A stretch of 64,000 nucleotides of DNA from Moritella sp. 24 (GCF_018219155.1 NZ_CP056123.1:1683505-1747504), one strand, 5' to 3'. Positions 1 to 8,388 are shown, counted from the first letter of the stretch. The notes: generated by a model not told the origin, from the sequence alone. Numbers and translations: made by a program.

Positions 1-12
1 GCTTTAAATTGT

Positions 13-49
13 ATCCCTGTAAAGAGTTGTTCGCGACCTTTGCAGGGAT
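13..49. repeat. Inverted repeat near left edge
   Basis: A 12-bp stem (13-24 with 38-49, one G-T wobble) closes a 13-nt loop. It is followed by GTTTCAT rather than a clear T-tract, so it could be a weak terminator of a gene left of the window or a regulatory hairpin. Seen directly; function is a guess. Confidence 0.5.
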
Positions 50-95
50 GTTTCATATGGACTATACAAATACATAGTCATAATTAGAGAATACA

Positions 96-254
96 ATGAT
101 GAACTTAATTAATGATAAAGGACCATGCTTGGGCGGTGTTTTTGCGCACGCAGCAGTCGCAAATTGGAAAAGTAACGCCGTTAAATCGATGTTCAATGCA
201 AGGTTTAACGGAGAAGATTATGTGGGTAAAGAAAAATCGAGGTTAACGAACTAA
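96..254 (+). CDS. Possible small protein, 52 aa, unknown
   Basis: An ATG-initiated reading frame of 52 codons (two consecutive ATGs at 96 and 99) ending in TAA. The peptide is mixed, weakly basic, with no signal peptide, membrane segment or recognised motif. Upstream TTAGAGA is only a weak ribosome-binding site. It lies alone between the left-edge hairpin and the acetyltransferase gene. It may be a real small gene, the remnant of a larger one, or chance; I cannot decide from sequence alone. Confidence 0.25.
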   Translation: MMNLINDKGPCLGGVFAHAAVANWKSNAVKSMFNARFNGEDYVGKEKSRLTN

Positions 255-418
255 ACTTTCCTCTCTCTATTCCATTCCTCCCCCTCGATTACTCAAACCG
301 AATACAACCTGCACTTGAACTATCGCTTACGGCGAAGCTTCGCCACATCTGCAATATGTTGGGCAATGTGTCCATTTTGAATATAGCTATGGCTTGTATT
401 TATTAAAGGAAATTAAAA

Positions 419-958
419 GTGACGGAATTAGATAAAATGCTTAATGGTGATCTTCACTTAGCTTTTGATGCTGAACTGACGGCCATGAGAGGGCGTGCTA
501 AAGACCTCTGCTTTAAGCTCAATCAGACTAACGATAAGTCTGAACGTGAAATCATTATTAAGGCGCTACTTAGTTCAACAAGCGCGCACCTTGAAAGCCC
601 GTTCAATTGTGATTACGGAATACACATAAGCGTGGGAGCAGATTTTTATGCTAATCACGGCTGCACGATATTAGATGGCGCAAAAGTAACGATTGGTGAT
701 AACTGTCTTCTTGCTCCTCACGTTGTGATAAGCACGGTTAACCACCCGTTAGATGTTGATTTAAGAGTAAAAGGCTATGAGATTGCCAAGCCCATTACGA
801 TCGGTCATAACGTTTGGTTGGGTGCAAATGTAACCGTGCTTGGCGGTGTTAACATTGGAGATAACGTCGTGGTTGGTGCGGGTTCTGTCGTGACTAAAAA
901 CTTACCGAATAACACGGTTTGCTTGGGTTCGCCTGCTAAACCAGTGAAAGAGATATAG
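419..958 (+). CDS. maa: Maltose/galactoside O-acetyltransferase family (hexapeptide repeat)
   Basis: Transfers acetyl from acetyl-CoA to a sugar hydroxyl in the cytoplasm. At 179 aa it matches Maa/LacA/NodL length. The N-terminal mac domain shows the family opening MTELDKMLNG and the RAKDLCFKLNQT segment, followed by a left-handed beta-helix of hexapeptide repeats (about residues 75-175). Motif TVNHPLD carries the likely catalytic His, and VGAGSVVTKNLPNN is typical. The start is GTG with AAGGA at 406-410, 8 nt upstream. The gene ends 14 bp before the start of the oxidoreductase, so the two are probably co-transcribed. The exact acceptor sugar cannot be read; with a sugar-type oxidoreductase beside it, a nucleotide-sugar or glycan modification role is possible. 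Confidence 0.85.
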   Translation: MTELDKMLNGDLHLAFDAELTAMRGRAKDLCFKLNQTNDKSEREIIIKALLSSTSAHLESPFNCDYGIHISVGADFYANHGCTILDGAKVTIGDNCLLAPHVVISTVNHPLDVDLRVKGYEIAKPITIGHNVWLGANVTVLGGVNIGDNVVVGAGSVVTKNLPNNTVCLGSPAKPVKEI

Positions 959-972
959 GCATGGAGAGTAAA

Positions 973-1911
973 ATGAAAATAGCAGTTATAGGATTAGGGT
1001 CTATCGCTGAAAAAGCGCACTTACAGGTACTTACTCAGCTTGAAAATGTTGAGTTGGTTTTTTGTACTCGTAACCTAGAAAAACTAAAGCAGTTAGCGGA
1101 TAAATATCGTATTACTGATTACTATACGCATTACCAAGACGTATTAAAGTCTTCTGTGGATGCGGTGATGATACACAGCGCGACGTCTTCTCACTTTGAG
1201 ATTGCAAGTTTCTTTCTAAATCACGGGATTCCAGTATTTGTAGATAAGCCTCTCGCGTCAACATATGCTCATTGTGAACAACTTCATAACCTTGCAGAGC
1301 AGAAGGGTACCCCTTTGTTTATGGGATTTAATCGACGGTATATTCCGCTTTATAAGCAATATATACCTACGTTATCTGGCACGGATAATATTGATAATCC
1401 GTTACTGTCTCTTCGTTGGGAGAAAAACCGCCTTAACTTAGCAGGGGATATTCGCACGTTTATCTTTGACGATTTTATACACCCTATTGATAGCGTAAAC
1501 ATTCACGCTTCAGTTCAAGCTGATGACCTACACATAATGGCGCAGTTCGATAAACAAGGTCTGGTTTCAAATCAGTTAGCGCGTATTGATGTGCAATGGC
1601 AGCAGCACAATGCTATTTTTCATGCATCAATGAATAGGCTTAATGGTGCAACTAATGAGACTGTTTCCGTTCATTATCATAACCAGAATTACAGGTTTGA
1701 CTCTTTTGTTGAAGGGACTCATTGGCAAGATGATGTTGAGCGTAAAGTAAAGCTCGCTGATTGGACGCACATGCTGACAAGTAAAGGTTTTAATGGCATG
1801 ACTGATCACTGGTTGTCTGTTATTAAATCAGGTAAGCAAGAGCTGACTTATACTCAGCGTAATTTACATTCTCATTTCTTAGCTGAGTTTATTGCTCAAA
1901 AAATCAGTTAA
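973..1911 (+). CDS. Gfo/Idh/MocA family NAD(P)-dependent oxidoreductase
   Basis: A cytoplasmic sugar/inositol-type dehydrogenase of 312 aa. The N-terminal Rossmann fold is clear: KIAVIGLGSIAEKAHL gives the GxGxxA-like nucleotide loop, and VFVDKPLAST is the family EKP motif in DKP form, whose Lys normally takes part in catalysis. The C-terminal half is the alpha/beta substrate domain (MviM/YceM-like). I chose ATG 973 because GGAG at 963-966 sits 6 nt upstream; an in-frame ATG at 961 would add four residues with no good ribosome site. It lies just behind the O-acetyltransferase, likely one operon. Closest recalled relative is the VirJ/YceM group, but the substrate is unknown. Confidence 0.85.
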   Translation: MKIAVIGLGSIAEKAHLQVLTQLENVELVFCTRNLEKLKQLADKYRITDYYTHYQDVLKSSVDAVMIHSATSSHFEIASFFLNHGIPVFVDKPLASTYAHCEQLHNLAEQKGTPLFMGFNRRYIPLYKQYIPTLSGTDNIDNPLLSLRWEKNRLNLAGDIRTFIFDDFIHPIDSVNIHASVQADDLHIMAQFDKQGLVSNQLARIDVQWQQHNAIFHASMNRLNGATNETVSVHYHNQNYRFDSFVEGTHWQDDVERKVKLADWTHMLTSKGFNGMTDHWLSVIKSGKQELTYTQRNLHSHFLAEFIAQKIS

Positions 1912-1953
1912 TCTATTCGTTGATATTTCACGCTAAGAGTAGGTGATATGGAT

Positions 1954-1982
1954 AATAAAGCCTCTGTGATAGAGGTTTTATT
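1954..1982. terminator. Rho-independent terminator-like hairpin
   Basis: A 12-bp stem (1954-1965 with 1971-1982, one G-T pair) with a 5-nt loop; the right arm ends in TTTTATT. It lies 43 bp after the oxidoreductase and would end the two-gene unit. Confidence 0.7.
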
Positions 1983-2112
1983 ATATCTGGCGCCAGCAAT
2001 AAACCGAGTTTGTGAAGCATATCAGCTTGTTGAATAAATAAATTTGGCCGAAATCGCGAATGCAGTCATATACTCAATGGGATTGGGCTAATTTGATGAA
2101 GGAATAAGGTTT

Positions 2113-2385
2113 ATGTCACAGCAAGGTAGTCAGATAATTGTGCATGGTAAAGTTCAGATGGTGGGCTTCCGTTATGCGACTGTAAAGCAAGCGCTGCAAT
2201 TAGGGTTAACAGGGCATGCAATTAATCTGGTCAATGGTGATGTGGAAGTGCAGGTATTTGGTGAAAAGAATGAACGAGATAAGTTAATCTTATGGCTACG
2301 TGAAGGCCCTGATACTGCACAGGTTGACGCACTCGAAATCACTACGATTGATTACCAACCAATACAAGATTTTACACAAGGGTAA
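2113..2385 (+). CDS. acyP: Acylphosphatase
   Basis: A small cytoplasmic hydrolase of acyl phosphates (acetyl-, carbamoyl-phosphate, 1,3-bisphosphoglycerate). The 90-aa length is typical. The phosphate loop GKVQMVGFR includes the catalytic Arg20, and Asn38 in the segment GHAINLVNGDVEV corresponds to the second catalytic residue. The usual GxVRN is here GHAIN, a mild divergence. GGAAT/AAGG upstream can serve as ribosome site. The stop codon lies 1 bp from the stop of the convergent ATL gene, so there is no room for a separate terminator between them. Confidence 0.92.
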   Translation: MSQQGSQIIVHGKVQMVGFRYATVKQALQLGLTGHAINLVNGDVEVQVFGEKNERDKLILWLREGPDTAQVDALEITTIDYQPIQDFTQG

Positions 2386-2386
2386 T

Positions 2387-2686
2387 TTATACCATACGAT
2401 AGATTTTGAGTGAGATTGTCCCTTGTTCTGATATCGAAATCCCTTCTGCCATTAAGCGTTGTTTTTGATAGTCACCGCGCTCACCTTGAAGGGATATCTG
2501 ACCTTTCGCATTAACAATACGATACCAAGGCAGCTTACTGTCGGCTGGTAAGCGACTAAGCACTTTACCAACCTGACGAGCATGGCGAGACATACCAGCT
2601 AATTTTGCTATATCTCCGTAAGTTGCAACCTTGCCTTCAGGCACTTGATATACGAGAGCAAAAACCTGTTGTGCAAAACTGTCCAT
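2387..2686 (-). CDS. atl: Alkyltransferase-like protein (ATL, MGMT-family DNA-binding domain)
   Basis: Cytoplasmic DNA-damage recognition protein of 99 aa. It is homologous to the C-terminal domain of O6-alkylguanine-DNA alkyltransferase but has PWYRIVN where the enzyme has PCHR. The alkyl-accepting cysteine is thus replaced by tryptophan, the hallmark of ATL proteins. These bind O6-alkylguanine, flip it and recruit nucleotide excision repair. The winged-helix part (GDIAKLAGMSRHARQVGKVL) and the arginine finger region are present. The size and sequence resemble the Vibrio ATL. It is a single gene convergent with acylphosphatase, with no other repair gene nearby. Confidence 0.9.
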   Translation of the reverse strand: MDSFAQQVFALVYQVPEGKVATYGDIAKLAGMSRHARQVGKVLSRLPADSKLPWYRIVNAKGQISLQGERGDYQKQRLMAEGISISEQGTISLKIYRMV

Positions 2687-2725
2687 ACTTATTGATTACG
2701 GCCTTAATATCTTATTGTTTAATAC

Positions 2726-3622
2726 TTATAAACGTAATTTAGTCACAAGTTGTTCGCCAAGGTTTACGTTATTTGACGAACCATCTAAGGCCTCACGAGT
2801 ATCGCTAATTAATGCTTCCATACCATGACGAATATTGTCGGAGTGGCTTAGCTGCTGCTGAACTTGCGTGATTGTTTGTTCAACTAAGCTTGAACTCGAA
2901 TTTGCTTGTGATACTAATTCTTGTAGGCTCTGCATTGTCACTGTCGCAATATCAACACTGTCATCAATAATACTGGTTACTTGTTTTTGCTTATCAATGA
3001 TAGCGGCAGAAATATCCATGATTTTTTTCATTTCACCTTGGATCTGATCAGCTGATTGATTTGCTGTATTCGCAAGTGCACGAACTTCATCGGCAACTAC
3101 GGCAAAACCACGGCCATGTTCACCCGCACGCGCAGCTTCAATTGCCGCATTCAGTGCAAGTAGGTTAGTTTGGTCGGCAATCCCTTTAATAGAGTCAACT
3201 AATTGACCAATATTTTTATTGTTTTCGTCTAGGTTTGCTAACAGTACTGTAAATTCTGCAATATATTGTGCTGAACCAGTAATGTTACCCGTTAATTCTT
3301 CAAGTTGCTGTATACCTGTTTGAGATATGTTCGCTGTACTTTGCGCTGAATGAAAAGAGTCATTAGAAAGGTTTTCGATACCTTTTGATTGATCCATAAA
3401 ACCTTGAATTAAATCGAAGTTTTGTTCAATGTTATTAAGGCGACTTGCTGATGACTTATTCACTCTATGTGCGTTTTGAGTTATTTCTTGAGCCATTGCT
3501 AATGCGCCACTATCTTGTAGTCGGTCTAAAAGCTGTGCTTTACTTTGCAGCGCTGCTAAGTCTGTTTCTGAAATCAGAGTTTGTCCAAGAGGGACTTTAT
3601 TCGAGTTGAAAAAATTAAACAT
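2726..3622 (-). CDS. Soluble methyl-accepting chemotaxis protein
   Basis: 298 aa, with no signal peptide and no hydrophobic segment, so a cytoplasmic chemoreceptor. The long helical signalling domain contains the near-invariant hairpin tip motif: [20 protein letters not shown], then [12 protein letters not shown]. The N-terminal ~65 residues hold no PAS, GAF or zinc-binding domain that I can identify, and the C-terminus has no CheR-docking pentapeptide. It probably signals through CheA/CheW within a larger array or a dedicated partner elsewhere. No chemotaxis gene is adjacent. It is transcribed alone from the long region shared with ohrR. Confidence 0.88.
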   Translation of the reverse strand: MFNFFNSNKVPLGQTLISETDLAALQSKAQLLDRLQDSGALAMAQEITQNAHRVNKSSASRLNNIEQNFDLIQGFMDQSKGIENLSNDSFHSAQSTANISQTGIQQLEELTGNITGSAQYIAEFTVLLANLDENNKNIGQLVDSIKGIADQTNLLALNAAIEAARAGEHGRGFAVVADEVRALANTANQSADQIQGEMKKIMDISAAIIDKQKQVTSIIDDSVDIATVTMQSLQELVSQANSSSSLVEQTITQVQQQLSHSDNIRHGMEALISDTREALDGSSNNVNLGEQLVTKLRL

Positions 3623-3998
3623 AGCTTAGATCTGCCTTATTTTAGTCGTTTATAATTTATAGCGGCAAAGTTTGATCCCGCTGAGTTCTATTAATCATTA
3701 GTAAGCAATAATTAGGCCGTAAATTGTAATAAGAGATGATTTATTTTTCTTATTAATTATATAGTTACTTTTTATATTCGGTACGACGATGTGACGACTC
3801 ATTAGGTCTTATTATTTATTGCTTCTTATGTTATCGGCAGCGTAACTCGTTTATTTAACGATAATGTGACTATTTGTGGAAGAGGGGAGTAAATAGTTTT
3901 TACTTGAATGAGCTTGTACGTCTCAGATATAGCATCTTGTAATGGTTTGGGTATATACTAAGTATATTGTGCGCAAGACAGTTACGAGGGTTACCCTG
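3623..3998. other. Intergenic region between chemoreceptor and ohrR
   Basis: An AT-rich divergent spacer of 376 bp. The only clear structure I see is the 15-bp palindrome listed separately. An in-frame extension of the ohrR frame (from 3942) runs through that palindrome and is judged non-coding. No small gene or RNA is supported here. Confidence 0.5.
3953..3967. promoter_or_regulatory. Palindromic candidate operator of the OhrR-type repressor
   Basis: A perfect 7-1-7 inverted repeat, ATATACT-A-AGTATAT, 32 bp before the chosen ohrR start. It overlaps TATACT (3954-3959), which looks like a -10 element. AT-rich palindromes overlapping their own promoter are usual operators for MarR/OhrR repressors, so autoregulation is inferred. 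Confidence 0.5.
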
Positions 3999-4442
3999 AT
4001 GTCAAAAATGAATGAAGAGACGATGTTACACTTAGATAATCAGGTTTGTTTTGCTTTGTATAGCGCCACTAACGCGATGGTTCGAGCATATAGGCCATTG
4101 TTAAAACAGCTTGATCTTACTTATCCGCAGTATTTAGCGATGTTGGTTTTTTGGCAGCAAGATGAAATTAGTGTGAAAATTTTGGGTGAACAATTGCACC
4201 TAGATTCAGGTACATTAACACCCTTGCTAAAACGATTAGAGTTGAAAGGATTAATTCGTCGAGATCGCAGTAAAGAAGATGAGCGTGCGCGTATATTATG
4301 TTTAACAGAGGCAGGATTGACGCTTAAAGAACAAGCGAAAGACATTCCAATTAATATGTTTTGTCAGGCGGGCTTACCGAAAGAAGAGCTGTTAATGATG
4401 AAAGCAAGCTGTGAAGCATTATTGAATAATTTAACGGAATAA
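3999..4442 (+). CDS. ohrR: OhrR/MarR-family organic peroxide-sensing repressor
   Basis: A 147-aa winged-helix dimeric DNA-binding repressor. The motif LDNQVCFALYSATNAM holds the reactive Cys17 that OhrR proteins oxidise with organic hydroperoxides. Cys122 in the C-terminal helix (MFCQAG) suggests the two-cysteine (Xanthomonas-type) mechanism with a disulphide to a partner subunit. DNA-binding part: GEQLHLDSGTLTPLLKRLE, then wing KEDERARI. I chose ATG 3999 with CGAGGG upstream. A longer frame from 3942 would translate through the candidate operator. The usual target gene ohr is not adjacent, so regulation of a distant ohr or other gene is inferred. Confidence 0.85.
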   Translation: MSKMNEETMLHLDNQVCFALYSATNAMVRAYRPLLKQLDLTYPQYLAMLVFWQQDEISVKILGEQLHLDSGTLTPLLKRLELKGLIRRDRSKEDERARILCLTEAGLTLKEQAKDIPINMFCQAGLPKEELLMMKASCEALLNNLTE

Positions 4443-4471
4443 TTTAACGGAACACGATTATAAAATGACAG

Positions 4472-4500
4472 AAGGGCTGCAATATGACAGCCCTTTATTT
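4472..4500 (+). terminator. Rho-independent terminator after ohrR
   Basis: An 8-bp stem AAGGGCTG/CAGCCCTT (4472-4479 with 4488-4495), an 8-nt loop, then TTTATTTTAT. It could also serve the convergent lipoprotein gene. Confidence 0.85.
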
Positions 4501-4526
4501 TATGTGCTCTATTCATCTTATCTTAA

Positions 4527-5225
4527 TTAATGTTCTTCTGGACGCCAGCTTAGTGCACTTGCGATTGAACCGACGATAATAAGATCTTGTTTATCCGTAG
4601 ATAAATCTGGCAGCATTTGTAAGCTTAATAAGCCATTGGTTTGTACTGCTGCGACACTTTGCGTCCCTTGTTCAAAAACATAACCAAGTGGCTTTTCAAC
4701 CGTCATGAATAAGTCATCTGATTTGTGCACTGATTTTACATTTAAATGTTCGTTGTTGATGCGGACAGTGCCTGATTCATATTTTGCAACATCCAATGAA
4801 ATTGCAGCGCTCGATGGTTTCATTTCGTATTCACCAATCATGACGCCGTCTCGGTTAATATCGCAGCGATAAGGTTTATTGCCACCAAACGATAAACCAC
4901 CGACGTTGATGCTTGTACCGCCACCACTACAAACTAGTGTCCACTTTTTACCGTTATCGGTGCGAGTGATTTCAGCCACCATGTCACCTTCTTTGGTACT
5001 GATGGTATTAAACCAAGTTGAGCCAGATGAGCTACGGTCATATTTACCGGTATATTGACCGACAATATCAAAGCTACCTTCTTGCCCTAGGCCCCAAAAA
5101 TCCCCTTCTGTTTTAATTAACATTTCTGGTTGAGCGTTAAGTTCACTGGTTTTAGTCATTAGCGCAACGCTACCACAACCTGAAAGTACACTTACTGCAA
5201 GTATCGAAAGAATCAACTTTTTCAT
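4527..5225 (-). CDS. Lipoprotein of unknown function
   Basis: 232 aa, starting MKKLILSILAVSVLSGCGS with a clear lipobox (LSGC) and cleavage before Cys. The residue after Cys is Gly, so outer-membrane sorting by Lol is expected. The mature part is beta-rich with Gly/Ser loops (around GGGTSINVGGLSFGG). I recognise no domain. I chose the ATG at 5225 because the longer frame (from 5291) puts 22 residues before a perfect lipoprotein signal. No partner gene is evident; the neighbours are ohrR (convergent) and the channel gene (same strand, 155 bp upstream). Confidence 0.75.
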   Translation of the reverse strand: MKKLILSILAVSVLSGCGSVALMTKTSELNAQPEMLIKTEGDFWGLGQEGSFDIVGQYTGKYDRSSSGSTWFNTISTKEGDMVAEITRTDNGKKWTLVCSGGGTSINVGGLSFGGNKPYRCDINRDGVMIGEYEMKPSSAAISLDVAKYESGTVRINNEHLNVKSVHKSDDLFMTVEKPLGYVFEQGTQSVAAVQTNGLLSLQMLPDLSTDKQDLIIVGSIASALSWRPEEH

Positions 5226-5380
5226 AATATACCCATTATAAATTCGAGAAATAACTGGAATTATCGATGGGCGTATTATCCATATAAACAAACACTAAGT
5301 CTGGTTTGGCTAGGCGATAAAATGTAAGGAGGTGTAAGCTGCTGATGTTGTAATGACAACAGGATTAAGTGACTGCTACG

Positions 5381-6550
5381 CTAATAATCTGAGAGGTATT
5401 GGTTAAGTGCTTGTTGCCACTCTGAACTTTGACGCACGTTAAGGAGGGCTCGGTTTAACTGTTCTGTGTAGGGACTATTCCCTTTGATTGCTAAACCATA
5501 GTTCTGCTTTTCAAATTGGTAAGGTAGTACCGATATCTGTTGATAGCGACCTGCTTGTTTTGCTTGCTTTAGCTTGTATTTCAATATGGCGTCATCGTCA
5601 ACAATTGCGTCAACAACACCATTATTTAATGCAATAAGCATGGCATCGATACTGGAAAACTTTTGATGTACGATACCTAGATTATCAAGGTATATCGACG
5701 ATGTTGTAGACACTTTTGCGCCTACATTAAGATTAATTAGGTCGTACGGACCTTTGATATCTGAGTTCATTAAACCCAACGTAAAGGTACTGGCAAGTAT
5801 TGCGGTAACACTAGCAATAAAGAGGGTTGACGTAATAGCTAAAAATACGGTCAGTACACGTCCACTTAAGGTCTTAAATTCAAAGTAATTAAAGGGACCT
5901 TTAGTGATAAACAGTAAACCTAAAATAAAGGCTTCTAACCATTGTGCCCCTTTTGTTGGCATGGAGTAGAGCTTATCGTTAATATTATGCTCCAATAAAT
6001 AAAATACCCAACCAATAATACCAGCAGCGACGAAGATTAACCCGACGATTAAGAGTAGTGTTGTATTCGTGATTAAATCGATAAAAGAAGATAAATATCC
6101 TTTATCCTTAACGGCGATAGCAAGGTGTGTTTCGTAAAATGAATGCGAAAAATCCATGAGTAATTCGCGCTCTGGTGTAATAGATATACACGATATACCT
6201 ACTTCGACACTGCCATTTTCAACCGCGGTTAATAATCCCTTTAGGGTGTAATCTTGCATCTTATATTGTAAATCGATACTACTGGCGATGCGTTGCCACA
6301 ATAAAATACTTAACCCTGTGCTGGTGGTTTGCTGAATGCCGTTTGCGTCGAGGCTCATTACAAAGGGGGGGCAATGGTAGGTACCAACGTTCATCGTGGG
6401 GCGATTTTTTTCAATAAGGAGACTACTATTGTTTTCAGTAAGGGGATCATTATAGTTTTCAATAACGGAACTACTATAACTATATGTTGCCATACTGCAT
6501 AAGTAACAGAGTACACACAGTCTTATGATCCGAAATGAGAGTGGTTGCAT
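5381..6550 (-). CDS. Ionotropic-glutamate-receptor-like ion channel
   Basis: 389 aa, built like a prokaryotic GluR. It has a signal peptide (about 1-27), a periplasmic binding lobe S1 (about 53-150, SBP_bac_3 type), a first membrane helix (about 163-186), a re-entrant pore segment (about 205-220), a second helix (about 232-255), and lobe S2 (about 265-385). S1 contains the GISCISITPERELLMDFS segment typical of amino-acid binding proteins. The pore reads FITKGPFNYFEF, not the TVGYGD filter of GluR0-type potassium channels, so ion selectivity is unclear. Residues 29-52 derive from three degenerate 24-bp repeats. Divergent from the META lipoprotein gene, 86 bp apart. It could alternatively act as a ligand sensor that does not conduct. 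Confidence 0.8.
   Translation of the reverse strand: MQPLSFRIIRLCVLCYLCSMATYSYSSSVIENYNDPLTENNSSLLIEKNRPTMNVGTYHCPPFVMSLDANGIQQTTSTGLSILLWQRIASSIDLQYKMQDYTLKGLLTAVENGSVEVGISCISITPERELLMDFSHSFYETHLAIAVKDKGYLSSFIDLITNTTLLLIVGLIFVAAGIIGWVFYLLEHNINDKLYSMPTKGAQWLEAFILGLLFITKGPFNYFEFKTLSGRVLTVFLAITSTLFIASVTAILASTFTLGLMNSDIKGPYDLINLNVGAKVSTTSSIYLDNLGIVHQKFSSIDAMLIALNNGVVDAIVDDDAILKYKLKQAKQAGRYQQISVLPYQFEKQNYGLAIKGNSPYTEQLNRALLNVRQSSEWQQALNQYLSDY
6408..6479. repeat. Three imperfect 24-bp tandem repeats in the channel gene
   Basis: Units at 6408-6431, 6432-6455 and 6456-6479 begin TTTTCAATAA, TTTTCAGTAA and TTTTCAATAA. On the coding (minus) strand they encode three degenerate octapeptides (VIENYNDP, LTENNSSL, LIEKNRPT) just after the signal peptide. 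The length is a multiple of three, so copy changes keep frame. Confidence 0.75.
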
Positions 6551-6636
6551 TACAATCCCTAGTATTTTTTAAGGTGTGTGTTGCTATTTGTTTATTAAGT
6601 TTAGTGGAAAATCATCTAGGAAGAAGGTTTATCAAT

Positions 6637-7416
6637 ATGAAATTTAAATTGTCGGCACCTTTGTTGCTCACCGCAATTGTTAGTGGGTTACTTAGCGCCT
6701 GTTCTAATACCAGTGAGCAGAGCGTCGTTGGTGATACTGCTGTTGATGCATCAAATACGAATGTAGTGGTAACTGAAACTTATTGGGTTGCGCCTGAACG
6801 CGTGGCTTGCCAGGGGGTTGTACCCATGCAGTGTTTGGTTGTTAATCAAGAAATTGATGGTGAAACGAATGGATGGCAGTTGTTTTATAATGATATATCA
6901 GGTTTTGAATTTGAACTGGGTTATTTTTATAAGTTATTTGTTGAAACGTCTGAAGTCGCTAACCCTGCTGCCGACAGTTCAAGCTTGTCGTATAAGTTAA
7001 TTTCAGAAGTGGATAAAACACCACGCCATTATGCTGATAATACGATGTTGACTGAGAATAGAAAATGGAATCTAAAGCAGCTTGTTGGTTTGGGTAAAGT
7101 GAATCCGCTAATGCTGGATAAACCAGCCAATATTACTATTGCAGATGATCGTTTTTCAGGGTTCTCTGGCTGTAATAATATGTTTGGTCAAGTTCAGCAT
7201 TTATTTGAAGATGCACAATTACAAAACACGCTATTGAAATTAGGGCCTATTGGTTCAACGTTGATGGCTTGTTCTGACCAAAATAGCAATGCGGTCGAGC
7301 AAAAGCTGCAGCAAGCGCTGGGTGTTGTAAATGCGATTCAGGTGCAATGGCCATTTTTAAATATGTATCAAAATGATGAACTGATGATCCAATTTGTTGC
7401 TGAAGATTGGGATTAA
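6637..7416 (+). CDS. DUF4377/META-domain (HslJ-like) lipoprotein
   Basis: 259 aa with lipobox LLSACSN near residue 20, so a lipid-anchored envelope protein. Residues of about 45-115 resemble DUF4377 (TYWVAPERVACQGVVPMQCL). Residues of about 140-250 form a META/HslJ domain (RKWNLKQLVGLG, then FSGFSGCNNMFG, and a late MACSDQ). HslJ-type domains are linked to heat or novobiocin tolerance in E. coli, but the biochemical role is unknown. I chose ATG 6637 with AGAAGG 9 nt upstream rather than an earlier in-frame start at 6535 that overlaps the divergent channel gene. Its stop overlaps the stop of the convergent GH16 gene by 2 bp. Confidence 0.8.
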   Translation: MKFKLSAPLLLTAIVSGLLSACSNTSEQSVVGDTAVDASNTNVVVTETYWVAPERVACQGVVPMQCLVVNQEIDGETNGWQLFYNDISGFEFELGYFYKLFVETSEVANPAADSSSLSYKLISEVDKTPRHYADNTMLTENRKWNLKQLVGLGKVNPLMLDKPANITIADDRFSGFSGCNNMFGQVQHLFEDAQLQNTLLKLGPIGSTLMACSDQNSNAVEQKLQQALGVVNAIQVQWPFLNMYQNDELMIQFVAEDWD

Positions 7417-8219
7417 TTTAAGCTACATTCAGCTTCTTCGGTGTAACTTATATTTCGGTAATAGGCGGTGAGTGGTAAACTTTCAGGGTCGAACTCACCA
7501 GCCCAATCTGAAATTCTTGAGTCCGTAACCCATGTATTAGCGATGATTTTAAGCTTACTGTCACTTGCCTTTGGTACTTGATCATAATTATCATCATGTA
7601 CTTTATAGACCATCTCACCGTCAATGTACCAAAATATGGCACCTTCCGTCCATTTGATACCATAGCGATGAAAATCATCCGCCGCGTCAAAGTTCATATG
7701 AATAAGTACTTCATGTGCATTTTCGTATCTGTCATCGTTGGTCCAGTAATTAATTTGTAGCATTTGGGTATTATTGCCTAGAAACTCAATATCGATCTCA
7801 TTATGTCTACCGTTACCTCCTTCAGGTGTATCGTCCGGGCCTGCAAACAGGAAAAATGAGGTGATAACACCAGATTCTCTTACTGGTTTTATTTCGGCTT
7901 CAAAACAACCGTAAGCATAATAATCATGGCTACGTAGCTCTCCAGACTCGTAAGGAAATCCACTTTCAGGGGATGATGTGGTTCTTATGCTGATATTCAT
8001 GCCATTTTCGTCGAACTTAACCGTGTCGTCTGACCAAGAGCTTAAAAAAGGAAAGCCGTTACTCCAGTTATCAGAAAGCCACCAGAGATTGGAATTTAGT
8101 TTGTTAAGTGGATCAACAAATGAAACGGTTTTAGCGATGCTAGAGGCGGAGAATAACAATGACCCTGAGCATAATATGAGGAGGCTAAACTTAATTAAAT
8201 TTGTCACTTTTATAGTCAT
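7413..8219 (-). CDS. Secreted GH16 endo-beta-glucanase, copy 1
   Basis: 268 aa: signal peptide (about 1-29), then one GH16 jelly-roll domain filling the rest. The active-site strand HNEIDIEFLG holds the nucleophile Glu141, helper Asp143 and acid/base Glu145 (ExDxE with the beta-bulge form). Aromatic strands such as GVITSFFLFAG and WTNDDRYENAH line the cleft as in lichenase/laminarinase relatives; beta-1,3/1,4-glucan or a similar chain is the likely substrate. It has no carbohydrate-binding module. I chose the ATG at 8219 over 8255 because it gives a clean signal peptide like the second copy. It is the last gene of a minus-strand group with GH16 copy 2 and a DUF3131 gene; a role in trimming the locus's own polysaccharide is inferred. 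Confidence 0.88.
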   Translation of the reverse strand: MTIKVTNLIKFSLLILCSGSLLFSASSIAKTVSFVDPLNKLNSNLWWLSDNWSNGFPFLSSWSDDTVKFDENGMNISIRTTSSPESGFPYESGELRSHDYYAYGCFEAEIKPVRESGVITSFFLFAGPDDTPEGGNGRHNEIDIEFLGNNTQMLQINYWTNDDRYENAHEVLIHMNFDAADDFHRYGIKWTEGAIFWYIDGEMVYKVHDDNYDQVPKASDSKLKIIANTWVTDSRISDWAGEFDPESLPLTAYYRNISYTEEAECSLN

Positions 8220-8349
8220 AATGGGTAACGCTACGGAATAGTTTATGGTACACATTAGTATAGCCAGAAATGATATGTAGCAGGTTGCTAACGATTATTT
8301 TTATAAAAAACAAGATCTCGCTATCATTTTTATCGGTGTTTGCAATTGC

Positions 8350-8371
8350 CAGCACGCTTTCCTTCGTGCTG
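8350..8371. repeat. Hairpin between the two GH16 genes
   Basis: A 7-bp perfect stem CAGCACG/CGTGCTG with an 8-nt loop, 18 bp past the stop of GH16 copy 2 on the minus strand. No T-run follows on that strand, so it may be an mRNA-stabilising or attenuating structure rather than a terminator. Confidence 0.5.
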
Positions 8372-8388
8372 CTAACAATCACATCGAT

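Noticed and set aside
3942-3998. Upstream extension of ohrR
   Set aside because: It crosses the candidate operator and -10 region, and a better ribosome site precedes ATG 3999.
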